Shown: positions 17,122-28,459, counted from the first letter of the stretch. The stretch is DNA of 64,000 nt from Staphylococcus durrellii (GCF_015594545.1 NZ_JADIIO010000001.1:744001-808000), one strand, 5' to 3'. Notes: generated from the sequence alone by a model not told the origin. A program made the numbers and translations.

Positions 17122-18300
17122 ATGGAAAATAAACAAGTTATATTAGATTATATAGAAAATGAAAAATTAAATTATATTGAAATGAGTCATCAAATACATC
17201 AACGCCCAGAACTTGGGAACGAAGAAATATTCGCATCTAGAACTTTAATTGAACATTTAAAATCACAAGGCTTTGAGATAGAAACTGATATCGCAGGTCA
17301 TGCAACTGGATTTATTGCTAGATATGATAGCGGGAAAATAGGTCCAACTATTGGATTTTTAGCTGAGTACGATGCGTTACCAGGATTAGGACACGCGTGT
17401 GGACATAACATTATAGGTACAGCGAGTGTTTTGGCGGGTACTGCTTTAACCAAGACAGTAGATGATATTGGTGGAAAAGTAGTCGTGTTAGGTTGTCCTG
17501 CTGAAGAAGGCGGTGTTAATGGCAGTGCTAAAGCCTCGTACGTGAATGAAGGCGTCATTGATGAAATAGACGTTGCTTTAATGGTACACCCAGGTAACGA
17601 GACCTATAAAACAATAAATACGTTAGCGGTAGATGTTTTAGATATTAAATTTTATGGTAAAAGTACTCACGCTTCAGAAAATGCTCATGAAGCTTTGAAT
17701 GCGCTAGATGCAATGATTTCTTATTTTAATGGTGTAGCGCAATTGCGACAACATATTACGAAGAGTCAACGTGTACATGGTGTGATTTTAGATGGAGGTA
17801 AAGCGGCAAATATTATTCCTGACTATACTCATGCTAGATTTTATACACGCTCAACAACACGTAAAGAATTAGATATCTTAACTGAAAGAGTAGGTCAAAT
17901 TGCGAAAGGTGCAGCTATACAAACAGGCTGTGATTATGAATTTGGACCAATTCAAAACGGTGTGAATGAATTTATTAGAACTTCTAAGTTAGATGATTTA
18001 TTTGCTAAATATGCGACTGAGATGGATGAAGATGTAAGCGATGATGATTTTGGCTATGGCTCAACAGATACTGGTAATGTTAGTCATGTTGTGCCAACTA
18101 TTCATCCTCATATTAAAATTGGGTCTAAAAACTTAGTAGGGCATACACATCGTTTTAGAGAAGCAGCGGCAAGTTCACATGGTGATCAAGCACTTATTCG
18201 TGGCGGAAAAATACTAGCCTTAATGGGTTTAGAATTAATTGAAAATAATAAATTGTTTAAAGAGATTGTTGAAGAGCATCAACATGCAAAGGGGCACTGA
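17122..18300 (+). CDS. M20 family amidohydrolase
   Basis: This 392-residue M20D-type zinc amidohydrolase has metal ligands in GLGHACGHNIIG (near 86-97), CPAEEGG (near 122-128) and ALMVHPG, and the final His in SHGDQ. The lid domain (NALDAMISYFNGVAQLRQH) is intact. Family members hydrolyse N-acyl amino acids, dipeptides or p-aminobenzoyl-glutamate; here the substrate is unknown. AAGGGTGGAG precedes the ATG. Three bases after its stop begins an ATP-grasp gene, so one enzyme that cuts an amide and one that may form it are tightly coupled. Confidence 0.88.
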   Translation: MENKQVILDYIENEKLNYIEMSHQIHQRPELGNEEIFASRTLIEHLKSQGFEIETDIAGHATGFIARYDSGKIGPTIGFLAEYDALPGLGHACGHNIIGTASVLAGTALTKTVDDIGGKVVVLGCPAEEGGVNGSAKASYVNEGVIDEIDVALMVHPGNETYKTINTLAVDVLDIKFYGKSTHASENAHEALNALDAMISYFNGVAQLRQHITKSQRVHGVILDGGKAANIIPDYTHARFYTRSTTRKELDILTERVGQIAKGAAIQTGCDYEFGPIQNGVNEFIRTSKLDDLFAKYATEMDEDVSDDDFGYGSTDTGNVSHVVPTIHPHIKIGSKNLVGHTHRFREAAASSHGDQALIRGGKILALMGLELIENNKLFKEIVEEHQHAKGH

Positions 18301-18302
18301 TT

Positions 18303-19493
18303 ATGATGAAAAAAAGTTCGCTTAGCACTAAATTAACACTTAGCGATCTTTACAATGATGACACAATTTACACTTCTAGACCTTCATATGTTTCTAATCC
18401 ATGGTTGGCACCGGAAGAACATCAATCTAATTTTTTGACTGGCAGGGAATTACTTATCGCTAATGAAATGTCAGTGATAGTTCATGAAGCATGTGTTACT
18501 GACAAATTAGCTCAATTGTTTGAAATGATAGGAACTAAAATTCCTAATAATATTTATAAATTTAATGACAAATCTTCTTATGAATTATTATTACAAAAGC
18601 TAGCGCATGAAGAAGACAAAAGGATATTTTTTCAATATATCCATGATGAACAAATACTTGCTAAAGCATATTATGCACTTGATAAGGATGTTTTTGTGGC
18701 ATTAAATAACAAAGCTAAAATACCACAATGGACTAATGGCCGTTTTTTACCACAAAGGCAAGTTGTCGATATACAAGATTTTGAAGATGCAGTCAATCAA
18801 TGGCATTTTCCGTTTGTTATTAAACCAGGAGATGAATTACCGACTGCTGGTGGTTATGGCGTTATGATTTGCTATAATAATGAAGATTTAGCACAAGCTA
18901 AAAAGCGAGTTGCACAAGCAAAAGATGATACTAATAGTTTAATTATTGAACAAAAAATTGAAGCGGTAGCCAACTATTGTGTACAATTCGCTTATTCTAA
19001 AAAAAATGGATTACAATATATCGGTTCAGCAGAACAACTTACTAATAAGTATGGGTTTTATAATGGTAATCAAAACGCGCAACATGTGCCTGAGGTAGTT
19101 ATAGAAGCGGGAAAAGAAATAATGCGTAATGGTATTAAAGAAGGGTTTATTGGCATTGCAGGCTTTGATTTATTAATAGATAATATAGGTGAAGTTTACG
19201 CTATAGATTTAAATTTTAGACAAAACGGCTCGACGAGCATGTTACTTTTAGAACCTACACTAACGGATGGGTATCATAAATTTTATAGTTATATTGCACC
19301 TAATAATAATGAGCAATTTTTTCAAACAATCTGCAAATATATACAAAAGGGCGTATTATTTCCTTTGTCTTATTATGATGGGGATTGGTACAAAGATAGA
19401 AACGTGTCATCTCGTTTTGGCTGTATTTGGCATGCAAAATCAAAACAGCAGGTAAAAGCATATGAGCAAGCATTTTTAAATGAAATTGAGTAA
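18303..19493 (+). CDS. ATP-grasp domain protein
   Basis: This 396-residue protein has a unique first 150 residues and then an ATP-grasp fold: FPFVIKPGDELPTAGGYGV near 173-191 is the lysine and glycine-rich loop, LIIEQKIEA the hinge, and GFDLLIDN with VYAIDLNFRQNGST near 295-320 the Mg2+-binding Asp/Asn. ATP-grasp enzymes join a carboxylate to an amine or thiol through an acyl phosphate. The product is unknown. ATG 18303 or 18306 could start it, with GGGGCACTG from the end of the preceding gene as binding site. It forms an operon with the M20 gene. Confidence 0.75.
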   Translation: MMKKSSLSTKLTLSDLYNDDTIYTSRPSYVSNPWLAPEEHQSNFLTGRELLIANEMSVIVHEACVTDKLAQLFEMIGTKIPNNIYKFNDKSSYELLLQKLAHEEDKRIFFQYIHDEQILAKAYYALDKDVFVALNNKAKIPQWTNGRFLPQRQVVDIQDFEDAVNQWHFPFVIKPGDELPTAGGYGVMICYNNEDLAQAKKRVAQAKDDTNSLIIEQKIEAVANYCVQFAYSKKNGLQYIGSAEQLTNKYGFYNGNQNAQHVPEVVIEAGKEIMRNGIKEGFIGIAGFDLLIDNIGEVYAIDLNFRQNGSTSMLLLEPTLTDGYHKFYSYIAPNNNEQFFQTICKYIQKGVLFPLSYYDGDWYKDRNVSSRFGCIWHAKSKQQVKAYEQAFLNEIE

Positions 19494-19595
19494 CTTAAAA
19501 ATCTTTAGTAGGTTATGAATGGCGCTGTCATTGACGAGTGAGGCTCAGGTAAGATATATTTTATATGTAACTTAATTAAGAATTGGGGTGCAAAA

Positions 19596-20261
19596 ATGTC
19601 TTACAAATCATATACTTTTTACCAAGATATACTTGTGACAGAAAAAATTTACTTAGCTATCAATAAAAATAAAATAGTGAAACAAGATATTTTAGGTAAA
19701 AATGTAATTGCAATCTGGACTCGTAAAGATACAGCTGAGCATTATTTGTCTAAGGCTAACGCTGAATATGATGAAATAAAAACGTTAGATATTGATAAGT
19801 TTGTTACTTACGAAATGGATGAAATTTTTGATGAACATGAAGAGGTACTTATAAATCCAACATCTAATAACGATGGTGACTTAGTCGAAATCGCAACTTG
19901 TACAGACGAATTAATGACTGATTTAGATAACATTCGTATTAAAGAATTTAATAACACAATTGTGAAAACAGATTCAGTGTATGGATTATCTTCGCAACAA
20001 CAAAAACAGTTTATATTAATAAGTGATGATGAACATGAAAGACCTAATATCATGCCAGTATGGAGTGTGAAAAGTCAAGCTGAAAAAGTGAGAGATGAAG
20101 ACTTTGAAGAGTGTGGAATCATCGAAGTTGAAGGCCAAGTATTTGAAGACTGGCTTGATATTTTAAGAGACGATGATAAGGCAGTTGCCCTTGACTTAAA
20201 ACCTGGCGTTATAGGTACAGTGGTATCTGCGCAAGTATTATCTGATAAACTTACTATTTAA
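19596..20261 (+). CDS. DUF2750-like protein
   Basis: This 221-residue acidic, soluble protein seems to contain two similar halves, each with a short strand-helix pattern ending in a hydrophobic acid-rich motif. The second half (SVYGLSSQQQKQFILI, NIMPVWSVKSQAEKV, FEDWLDILRDDDKAVALDL) fits DUF2750, a small family of unknown function. The first half (KNVIAIWTRKDTAEHYL, LDIDKFVTYEMDEIF) looks like a divergent copy. The start follows TTGGGGTG. It is a single gene ending at a hairpin. Confidence 0.7.
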   Translation: MSYKSYTFYQDILVTEKIYLAINKNKIVKQDILGKNVIAIWTRKDTAEHYLSKANAEYDEIKTLDIDKFVTYEMDEIFDEHEEVLINPTSNNDGDLVEIATCTDELMTDLDNIRIKEFNNTIVKTDSVYGLSSQQQKQFILISDDEHERPNIMPVWSVKSQAEKVRDEDFEECGIIEVEGQVFEDWLDILRDDDKAVALDLKPGVIGTVVSAQVLSDKLTI

Positions 20262-20286
20262 GCTGTCTTATTTATTTTTTTACATG

Positions 20287-20332
20287 AAAAGTGGCGCTCA
20301 CACTATTTTTAATATGTGATTGCCACTTTTTT
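20287..20332. terminator. Bidirectional terminator
   Basis: AAAAGTGGC...CACAC pairs with GTGAT...GCCACTTTT around an A+T-rich loop, followed by T residues. It separates convergent genes. Confidence 0.75.
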
Positions 20333-20359
20333 GGATTTTTAACGTCAGTATTAACTTTA

Positions 20360-21160
20360 TTATTGTAAGATTATACTACCCAACGCGCCTGAAAATGCGC
20401 CATGCTCAACATAATAAGGTTTGAACCCTCTTAATATTGTATAATCTTCAACTACTTTTCTTAACAAAAAATTGTTGTGGAATGATGAACCAATATATGC
20501 AACATGTTCAGTATTATGTTCTCTTGCTACCGTGATAGACATAGTTGTAATCACTTCGCCAACGAGACCAATAACACATGCTAATTTATCAGAAGCAGTA
20601 AATGCTACATCAATATTGTGTAATACATTACCAAAGTTTGCAGCAGTTAAGTCGCCAGGTATAGGAGGCTCGGTATTTTTGTAAATATGCTTTACTTTTA
20701 AATCAATGAGTTCTCTATTTCCACTTTGTGCTATATCGGTTAACTCTTCATAATCTTTAATGCCACTTAATAAATAACCAAGACCTTGAATCATACCACC
20801 ACCGGCACCAATTCCACCTACACGAGATTGAGTATTTCCATCTGAAAAATGCAAAGAAGTACCGGTACCTACATTAGTAAAGATATAATTATCTAAATCA
20901 TGCCCTTGTTCATTTAGCAAAATATTTAGCCCTTTTGCAGCTGCGTCAAACTCTACAAATATATGAGCAGAGCAATTTAACTGTTGGTTTATAGTTGCAG
21001 CGTGGCCACCAGTTAAACTTATATCATCACAACTATGATTATTTAACCACCGTATTACTTTATCAATTTCTGTAGTAGGTACAGTTTCGTATTCTCTGTA
21101 ATTATCATATTGTCTTACTATTTTAATAAGTGTACCCCCAGCATCAATACCAATTTTCAT
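20360..21160 (-). CDS. coaW: Type II pantothenate kinase
   Basis: This 266-residue kinase phosphorylates pantothenate, the first step of coenzyme A synthesis. It is the eukaryote-like type II enzyme characteristic of staphylococci. [13 protein letters not shown] is the ASKHA phosphate-1 motif, [12 protein letters not shown] the phosphate-2 loop, and [18 protein letters not shown] the conserved glycine-rich segment. The length equals the S. aureus enzyme. The start is preceded by an unusual run of seven G (GGGGGGGCACTGTA), serving as the binding site. It is monocistronic. Confidence 0.95.
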   Translation of the reverse strand: MKIGIDAGGTLIKIVRQYDNYREYETVPTTEIDKVIRWLNNHSCDDISLTGGHAATINQQLNCSAHIFVEFDAAAKGLNILLNEQGHDLDNYIFTNVGTGTSLHFSDGNTQSRVGGIGAGGGMIQGLGYLLSGIKDYEELTDIAQSGNRELIDLKVKHIYKNTEPPIPGDLTAANFGNVLHNIDVAFTASDKLACVIGLVGEVITTMSITVAREHNTEHVAYIGSSFHNNFLLRKVVEDYTILRGFKPYYVEHGAFSGALGSIILQ

Positions 21161-21249
21161 TACAGTGCCCCCCCTTAAAAAATTTACATTATAACTAATA
21201 ATATAATAAAATAATGAAAAATAACATATAACTTAAAGGGGAAGTTTAA

Positions 21250-21618
21250 ATGATTCAATTAAGTCCTTATATTACTGTTGAGAATGTTGATGAAGCTATA
21301 GCATTTTACCAACAAGTATTTGATGGAAAAGTAAAAATATTAAACCAAAATAAAAATCGTATATTACATGCTGAATTGCATATATCTGATATGATTGTAC
21401 TACATTTATCAAATAATTATGGTAAGGCTTTTAGTAATGAAAACACGGCTTTGATTTTAACTTTTGATAGTTTAACTGAACAAGAAAATGTTTATAAATC
21501 ATTAAGTGAAGGTGGAAATCCTCATATGCCTTTAGAAAAAACATTCTTTAATGCAATGCATGGGCAAGTAATAGATAAATATGGTATTAATTGGTTAATG
21601 AACTGCTTTTTAAAATAA
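21250..21618 (+). CDS. VOC (glyoxalase-fold) protein
   Basis: This 122-residue protein has paired beta-alpha-beta-beta-beta units: SPYITVENVDEAIAFYQQVF opens the first and the end YGINWLMNCF closes the second. This is the PhnB-like VOC group, which often lacks known enzymatic activity. Metal residues are not obvious beyond HAELHI and MHGQVID. AAGGGGAAG precedes the ATG. It is divergent from coaW with 89 bases between. The substrate is unknown. Confidence 0.8.
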   Translation: MIQLSPYITVENVDEAIAFYQQVFDGKVKILNQNKNRILHAELHISDMIVLHLSNNYGKAFSNENTALILTFDSLTEQENVYKSLSEGGNPHMPLEKTFFNAMHGQVIDKYGINWLMNCFLK

Positions 21619-21701
21619 AGCTTAAGTTATTTTAAAAAGATTAATTTTATTCTTTTAGTGGTAATAAATAAGCAATAAATAAAACGCATAGGGGTTTAAT
21701 T

Positions 21702-22562
21702 ATGGTTATTAGGAAACAATTTAAAAGCATAAAAGTTCAAGAATTTGAAGAACAATATCGCCAAGCGCTATATGATTTTAAATTAAGTGAACGGCAACAA
21801 ATATATTCGTCTTTGCCTAAGGATGTGCTAGATGAAGCAATTAGCGATGATGATAGAATTGCAAATATCGTGTTAAATCAAGACAATCAAGTTATAGGAT
21901 TTTTTGTGTTGCATCAATATTATCAACATGAAGGTTATGACACACCTAAACAAGTCGTTTATATAAGATCTCTATCTATTAATGAGGCCTTTCAAGGTAG
22001 CGGCTATGGTACTCAGATAATGATGTATATTCCTCAATATGTGCAAACGGTATATCCAGATTTCAATCATTTGTATTTAGTTGTAGATGCAGAAAATAAA
22101 GGAGCATGGAATTTATATGAAAGAGCTGGATTTATGCATACCGCAACTAAAGAAGAAGGTCCAATTGGCAAAGAAAGATTATATTATTTAGATTTAGATG
22201 CTAAATATGTTTCATCACTGTCGCTGGTTATGAATGAAGGAGACTATAGATATGGCATTAATATTATAGATTTAATTAAAGATGATTCAAAAGTGGGATT
22301 TATTGCTGTTGAACAACATAACAAGAGAATAAATATTACATCCATTGAAGTAGATGCTTCTGAACGTTTGAGCGGTATTGCACAAAGCGCTTTAAGACAA
22401 TTACCTACATTTGTTAGAAAAAGTTTTGACGGTGTAAATGTAATTACGATAACTTTATATGGCGAGCGAAATGAATTGAAATCCCTATGTTTAAATAGTA
22501 ATTTTGTAGCTTTCGAAGAAGGGGAAGATTTTGTTATATTCGAAAAGTATATAAATTATTAA
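21702..22562 (+). CDS. Tandem GNAT acetyltransferase-like protein
   Basis: The first half of this 286-residue protein is a clear GNAT acetyltransferase: VVYIRSLSINEAFQGSGYGTQIM near 85-107 is the acetyl-CoA binding motif A, and VDAENKGAWNLYERAGF motif B. The second half (GFIAVEQHNKRINITSIEV, RLSGIAQSALRQLP, LKSLCLNSNFVAFEE) has the same order of strands but lacks the Q/RxxGxG/A loop, so it is probably a degenerate second GNAT domain. The acceptor is unknown. The start follows TAGGGGTT; rpoE follows 111 bases later. Confidence 0.8.
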   Translation: MVIRKQFKSIKVQEFEEQYRQALYDFKLSERQQIYSSLPKDVLDEAISDDDRIANIVLNQDNQVIGFFVLHQYYQHEGYDTPKQVVYIRSLSINEAFQGSGYGTQIMMYIPQYVQTVYPDFNHLYLVVDAENKGAWNLYERAGFMHTATKEEGPIGKERLYYLDLDAKYVSSLSLVMNEGDYRYGINIIDLIKDDSKVGFIAVEQHNKRINITSIEVDASERLSGIAQSALRQLPTFVRKSFDGVNVITITLYGERNELKSLCLNSNFVAFEEGEDFVIFEKYINY

Positions 22563-22673
22563 TACTGATTGCGTAATCATTGTTTGTCCTTTATAATTTA
22601 GATTTGTTACTATTAATTAAGTGAAATGTGTTTATAAATGTGAGAAAAGCGTGCGAAAGGAAGTTAATGAGCT

Positions 22674-23225
22674 ATGAAAATTCAAGATTATACTAAAGAG
22701 ATGGTTGACGAAAAATCATTTATCGATATGGCATATAGTCTACTAAACGAAAAAGCAGATACAATGAATTTATATGATATTATTGATGAATTTAAAGCAA
22801 TTGGTCATTATGAGAATAATGAAATTGAAAACAGAATTGTACAATTCTATACTGATTTAAACACTGATGGTCGTTTTTTAAATGTAGGTGAAAATGTATG
22901 GGGATTACGTGATTGGTATTCTGTAGATGACATTGAAGAAAAAATTGCACCAACTATTCAAAAATTCGACATTTTAGACAAAGATGATGAAGAAGATAAA
23001 AACCTTAAATTATTAGGTGAAGACGAAAGAGATGACGATGATAACATCCCGAACGCCACTGATGATCAAGAAGGTTTAAATGATCCAGAAGACGAAGAAG
23101 TAGAAGAAGAAATTAATGAATCTGAAATAGTCATCGAGGATGATGATGAAGAACTAGAAGACGAAGAATCAGAAGACGAATCAGAAGACGAATCAGAAGA
23201 CGAAGAAGTAGAAGAAGAATCTTAA
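22674..23225 (+). CDS. rpoE: RNA polymerase delta subunit
   Basis: This 183-residue Firmicutes-specific subunit has a folded N-terminal domain (about 1-90; [25 protein letters not shown], and [15 protein letters not shown]) and an acidic disordered tail of about 90 residues made almost only of Glu and Asp with ESEDESEDE repeats. The tail competes with nucleic acid and speeds recycling of RNA polymerase. The start has AAAGGAAG ten bases upstream. As in other Bacilli it sits directly before pyrG, but the pyrG promoter lies in between. Confidence 0.95.
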   Translation: MKIQDYTKEMVDEKSFIDMAYSLLNEKADTMNLYDIIDEFKAIGHYENNEIENRIVQFYTDLNTDGRFLNVGENVWGLRDWYSVDDIEEKIAPTIQKFDILDKDDEEDKNLKLLGEDERDDDDNIPNATDDQEGLNDPEDEEVEEEINESEIVIEDDDEELEDEESEDESEDESEDEEVEEES

Positions 23226-23245
23226 GAGTAATTCTTGATATTCAA

Positions 23246-23357
23246 TTGACTTTTTCTGTGAACGTGATAAAATTTTATTCGGGCTCCTTTAATTAGGACG
23301 ACGTGTATAAATTATATACGCTCCCCCTTACAAATTTGTGAGAGGGAGCGTTTTTTT
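23246..23357 (+). promoter_or_regulatory. pyrG promoter and CTP-sensing attenuator leader
   Basis: TTGACT at 23246-23251, 16 bases and TAAAAT at 23268-23273 are followed seven bases on by GGGCTCC at 23281. An intrinsic terminator with stem ACGCTCCC / GGGAGCGT and seven T lies at 23318-23357, well before pyrG. In B. subtilis the pyrG transcript starts GGGC. When CTP is short, polymerase stutters at the third G and the extra G residues pair with the CU-rich terminator arm (here CTCCCCCTT), preventing termination. All sequence elements are present. Confidence 0.85.
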
Positions 23358-23393
23358 ATTTTTCAAATGAACTTTTAAAAGTTAGGTTTAAGC

Positions 23394-23464
23394 AAAAAGG
23401 TTAGTGTTTGCACTATATTTTTATACATATTATATAAAGTGAGCAAGCACTGGTGCACCTTTTT
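23394..23464 (+). other. Second long hairpin in the pyrG leader
   Basis: AAAAAGGT (23394-23401) pairs with ACCTTTTT (23457-23464), and inside it AGTGTTTGC (23403-23411) pairs with GCAAGCACT (23443-23451) with one G-T pair. The 17-bp interrupted stem holds a 31-base A+T-rich loop and lies 100 bases before pyrG, after the attenuator. Its role is unknown. The remaining leader to 23564 has only the ribosome binding site. Confidence 0.5.
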
Positions 23465-23546
23465 AGAGAATTAATATTAAAGTGTATCACCCCTATCAGA
23501 AAGGAATTAGACCCTAAGTAAAATACAATATTAAAAGGTTGTTTGA

Positions 23547-25172
<1,626 letters not shown>

Positions 25173-25185
25173 CAATTGCAAATAG

Positions 25186-25221
25186 CAAAAAGCTCTAGGA
25201 GGTATACTTCTAGAGCTTTTT
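25186..25221. terminator. Bidirectional terminator after pyrG
   Basis: CAAAAAGCTCTAG and CTAGAGCTTTTT pair around an eleven-base loop between convergent genes. Confidence 0.85.
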
Positions 25222-25225
25222 AAGC

Positions 25226-25747
25226 TTATAGTTCTAAGTCTCGCGACATTTCAATCATCTGAGTGTAAATTTCATAATAAATATAATTAAATGACATGCT
25301 ATGAGGTGCAATGATTTTATCGTAATCTTCTGTATAAACAATAGGTCTAGATGTATTTAAGTTAATAAAATGGAATAGGTGATCTGGAAAATGTGTTTCT
25401 TTCGGTTTGTTGGTAATTAGAACAAAATCTGCATCTAATTCAATTAAAGCTTCAACATCGCTTTTAACGTCCTTATTATAGAAGGGTGCAAATAAAAGTA
25501 CTCTATCAGTTGTATCTATTGAAGTTTCAGAAATTGATTGAGTCATAATAGTACTTGATTCCAATTTTTCAGAACTATTGACGATAAATGATTCGAAAAA
25601 CTTTAAATCGTCGTACCCTTTTATATATACAGTACCTTCGCCACCGATAGCTTGGATGATGCATTGAGCAGCCATTTGTATATCTAAAGATTGGTCTTCT
25701 AATCTATTAAAAATACCGTTTAATTGTGTGTTTAATATTTTAGACAT
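25226..25747 (-). CDS. DUF2529 (YwjG-like) protein
   Basis: This 173-residue soluble protein matches DUF2529, whose B. subtilis member YwjG also lies between pyrG and fbaA. The pattern (VYIKGYDDLKFFESFIVN, RVLLFAPFYNKD, DADFVLITNKP) suggests a SIS-like alpha/beta fold of the kind that binds phosphosugars, but this is inference. AGGATTACC precedes ATG 25747. It converges on pyrG and shares its terminator. The function is unknown. Confidence 0.82.
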   Translation of the reverse strand: MSKILNTQLNGIFNRLEDQSLDIQMAAQCIIQAIGGEGTVYIKGYDDLKFFESFIVNSSEKLESSTIMTQSISETSIDTTDRVLLFAPFYNKDVKSDVEALIELDADFVLITNKPKETHFPDHLFHFINLNTSRPIVYTEDYDKIIAPHSMSFNYIYYEIYTQMIEMSRDLEL

Positions 25748-25956
25748 GGTAATCCTCCGTTCTTTTTACATCAATTCATTGTATAAAAACCTCTTATATA
25801 ATGCAATTATCCATATACTTTTGTTTGTGGTAATATTTAAATGTAATAAGTAAATGAAATTTGTTTAAAATTATTGAATTTACATGCATTCATTAGTGAA
25901 TTTTGATATAATACAATAGTAAAATATGTGCACATTGCACCCAAGGAGGAACTTTA

Positions 25957-26817
25957 ATGCCTTTAGTTTCAATGAAAGAAATGTTAATCGATGCAAAAGA
26001 AAATGGTTATGCAGTTGGTCAATACAACTTAAATAACTTAGAATTTACTCAAGCTATACTACAAGCTTCTCAAGAAGAGAACGCACCAGTAATTTTAGGT
26101 GTATCTGAAGGTGCTGCTCGTTACATGGGTGGATTTTACACAGTAGTGAAAATGGTAGAGGGACTATTGAATGATTTTAATATTACAATTCCTGTAGCTA
26201 TCCACTTAGACCACGGTTCAAGCTTTGAAAAATGTAAAGAAGCAATTGATGCTGGATTTACTTCAGTAATGATTGACGCTTCTCATTCTCCATTCGAAGA
26301 AAATATTGAAATTACTTCAAAAGTAGTTGAATACGCTCACGAGAATGGTGTTTCAGTTGAAGCTGAATTAGGTACTGTTGGCGGACAAGAAGATGACGTT
26401 GTAGCTGAAGGCGTTATTTATGCAGACCCTAAAGAATGTCAAGAATTAGTAGAAAGAACTGGAATTGATACATTAGCTCCTGCTCTTGGTTCAGTACATG
26501 GACCATACAAAGGTGAACCAAAACTAGGTTTCAAAGAAATGGAAGAAATTGGTGCTTCTACTGGATTACCATTGGTATTACATGGTGGTACAGGTATACC
26601 AACAAAAGACATTCAAAAAGCAATTCCTTATGGTACTGCTAAGATCAATGTAAATACTGAAAACCAAATTGCTTCTGCACAAGCTGTTCGTGATGTATTA
26701 AATGCAGACCAAGACGTTTATGATCCACGTAAATATTTAGGACCTGCTCGTGAAGCGATTAAAGAAACAGTTAAAGGTAAGATTAGAGAGTTTGGAACTT
26801 CAAACCAAGCTAAATAA
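25957..26817 (+). CDS. fbaA: Class II fructose-bisphosphate aldolase
   Basis: This 286-residue Zn2+-dependent aldolase interconverts fructose 1,6-bisphosphate with dihydroxyacetone phosphate and glyceraldehyde 3-phosphate. [12 protein letters not shown] near 80-91 holds the catalytic Asp and a zinc His. [15 protein letters not shown] and LHGGTGIP supply the other two His and the phosphate loop. Codon use looks optimised, as expected for a glycolytic gene. AAGGAGGAAC precedes the start. It has its own promoter, with TATAAT near 25907. Confidence 0.97.
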   Translation: MPLVSMKEMLIDAKENGYAVGQYNLNNLEFTQAILQASQEENAPVILGVSEGAARYMGGFYTVVKMVEGLLNDFNITIPVAIHLDHGSSFEKCKEAIDAGFTSVMIDASHSPFEENIEITSKVVEYAHENGVSVEAELGTVGGQEDDVVAEGVIYADPKECQELVERTGIDTLAPALGSVHGPYKGEPKLGFKEMEEIGASTGLPLVLHGGTGIPTKDIQKAIPYGTAKINVNTENQIASAQAVRDVLNADQDVYDPRKYLGPAREAIKETVKGKIREFGTSNQAK

Positions 26818-26827
26818 TTAAGACAGT

Positions 26828-26862
26828 AAAAGCTATTATATTAAAATATAATAGCTTTTTTT
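26828..26862 (+). terminator. Terminator of fbaA
   Basis: AAAAGCTATTATATT and its near-complement close around a short loop and are followed by seven T. Confidence 0.88.
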
Positions 26863-27035
26863 ATGTTATAATAAACGCATTAATTATCAAAATATGCGTT
26901 TATAATTTCGGCAAAATAAATCTTTTTGAAAATATTATAATATTATGATTTAAATTGCTTTCCAATGGGAATTGTAATACTAAGTGAAATTAATAGAGAG
27001 ATAATTTAAATTTACTTACTTTTGGGAATATGTTT

Positions 27036-27064
27036 TTGCATTGATTATCGATTTATTTTATAAT
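27036..27064 (+). promoter_or_regulatory. murZ promoter
   Basis: TTGCAT, 17 bases and TATAAT lie 55 bases before the murZ start. The rest of the 302-base gap from fbaA (26863-27035) is A+T-rich with no gene or structure that I can support. Confidence 0.75.
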
Positions 27065-27119
27065 TCATGTGTTGTGTAAAATTTGATTTCGAGTGATTGA
27101 AAAAAAGGAGAACATGCGT

Positions 27120-28379
27120 ATGGCTCAAGAAGTAATTAAAATTAGAGGTGGACAAACACTTAAAGGTACAGTGAACAATCATGGCGCCAAAAATAGTGCG
27201 GTTGCTATTATTCCCGCCGCAATTTTAGCCGAAGATAAAGTGACGATAAATGGTTTACCGGAAATATCTGATGTAGAAACACTAGTAAGTTTATTAGGCG
27301 ATTTAAATATTAATACTGAGCTTGAAGGTTCAACGCTTAAAGTTGATCCTACTGAGATTAAAAATACACCTTTACCTAATAATAAAGTTGAATCTTTGAG
27401 AGCTTCTTATTATATGATGGGAGCAATGTTAGGAAGATTTAAAAAATGTGTTATTGGTTTGCCGGGAGGTTGCCCATTAGGACCTAGACCTATTGACCAA
27501 CATATTAAAGGTTTTAAAGCATTAGGGGCAGAAATAGATGAATCTAGCGAAACTTCGATGCAATTAGTAGCAGACAAATTAGTCGGTGCAAATATTTTCT
27601 TAGACGTAGTAAGTGTTGGTGCCACAATTAATATTATGTTAGCGGCAGTACGTGCTGAAGGGCAAACGATAATCGAAAATGCAGCTAAAGAACCTGAAGT
27701 AGTGGATGTATCTTCATTCTTATCATCACTAGGTGCTAATATAAAAGGTGCTGGTACGAGCACGATTAAAATAATGGGAGTACCTCATTTACAAGGTTCA
27801 AATCATCAAGTAATACCAGATAGAATTGAAGCGGGAACATATATGTGTATTGCTGCTGCTTGTGGCGAGGAAGTGAAAATTAATAATATAATTCCAACGC
27901 ATTTAGAACCTCTAGCAGTAAAAATGAAAGAACTAGGTGTTGATATAACGATGGAAGACGATAGCGTACTTATTAAACGTAAACCTACATATAAAAGTGT
28001 GGATATCAAAACGCTTGTTTATCCAGGTTTTGCAACAGACTTACAGCAACCAATAACACCGCTATTATTTTTAACTGAAGGTGTTTCTTTTTTAACGGAA
28101 ACAATTTATCCAGCTCGCTTTAAACACGTTGAAGAATTACAAAAAATGGATGCAGATATATATGTTGATAATGGTACGGCAACGATTAAGCCATCAAGAT
28201 TAAAAGGTGCAGAAGTTTACGCAAGTGATTTAAGAGCCGGTGCATGTTTAATTGTTGCAGGGCTTTTAGCAGAAGGAATAACAACGATTTATAATGTAAA
28301 ACATATTTATAGAGGTTACACAAATATCGTTAAGACATTATCAACATTGGGCGCAGATATTTGGACTGAAGAAATTTAA
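27120..28379 (+). CDS. murZ: UDP-N-acetylglucosamine 1-carboxyvinyltransferase 2
   Basis: This 419-residue enzyme transfers enolpyruvate from PEP to UDP-GlcNAc, the first committed step of peptidoglycan synthesis and the target of fosfomycin. [15 protein letters not shown] near 113-127 carries the catalytic Cys, and [13 protein letters not shown] and [12 protein letters not shown] are conserved family segments. The ATG at 27120 lies nine bases after AAAGGAG; another at 27114 is too close. This is the second MurA paralogue (MurZ/MurA2) found next to fbaA. The first is at 47782. Confidence 0.96.
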   Translation: MAQEVIKIRGGQTLKGTVNNHGAKNSAVAIIPAAILAEDKVTINGLPEISDVETLVSLLGDLNINTELEGSTLKVDPTEIKNTPLPNNKVESLRASYYMMGAMLGRFKKCVIGLPGGCPLGPRPIDQHIKGFKALGAEIDESSETSMQLVADKLVGANIFLDVVSVGATINIMLAAVRAEGQTIIENAAKEPEVVDVSSFLSSLGANIKGAGTSTIKIMGVPHLQGSNHQVIPDRIEAGTYMCIAAACGEEVKINNIIPTHLEPLAVKMKELGVDITMEDDSVLIKRKPTYKSVDIKTLVYPGFATDLQQPITPLLFLTEGVSFLTETIYPARFKHVEELQKMDADIYVDNGTATIKPSRLKGAEVYASDLRAGACLIVAGLLAEGITTIYNVKHIYRGYTNIVKTLSTLGADIWTEEI

Positions 28380-28459
28380 AAAATGTGGTATAATAATTAT
28401 ATCAAGAACGAGGAACTTATGACTGTATAATTTAGTGAAGTTGATTAGAGGTGAATATG

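Noticed and set aside
19494-19595. The gap after the ATP-grasp gene as a third copy of the intergenic repeat
   Set aside because: It shares only a short GAGGCTCA string; length, hairpins and gene orientation do not match.
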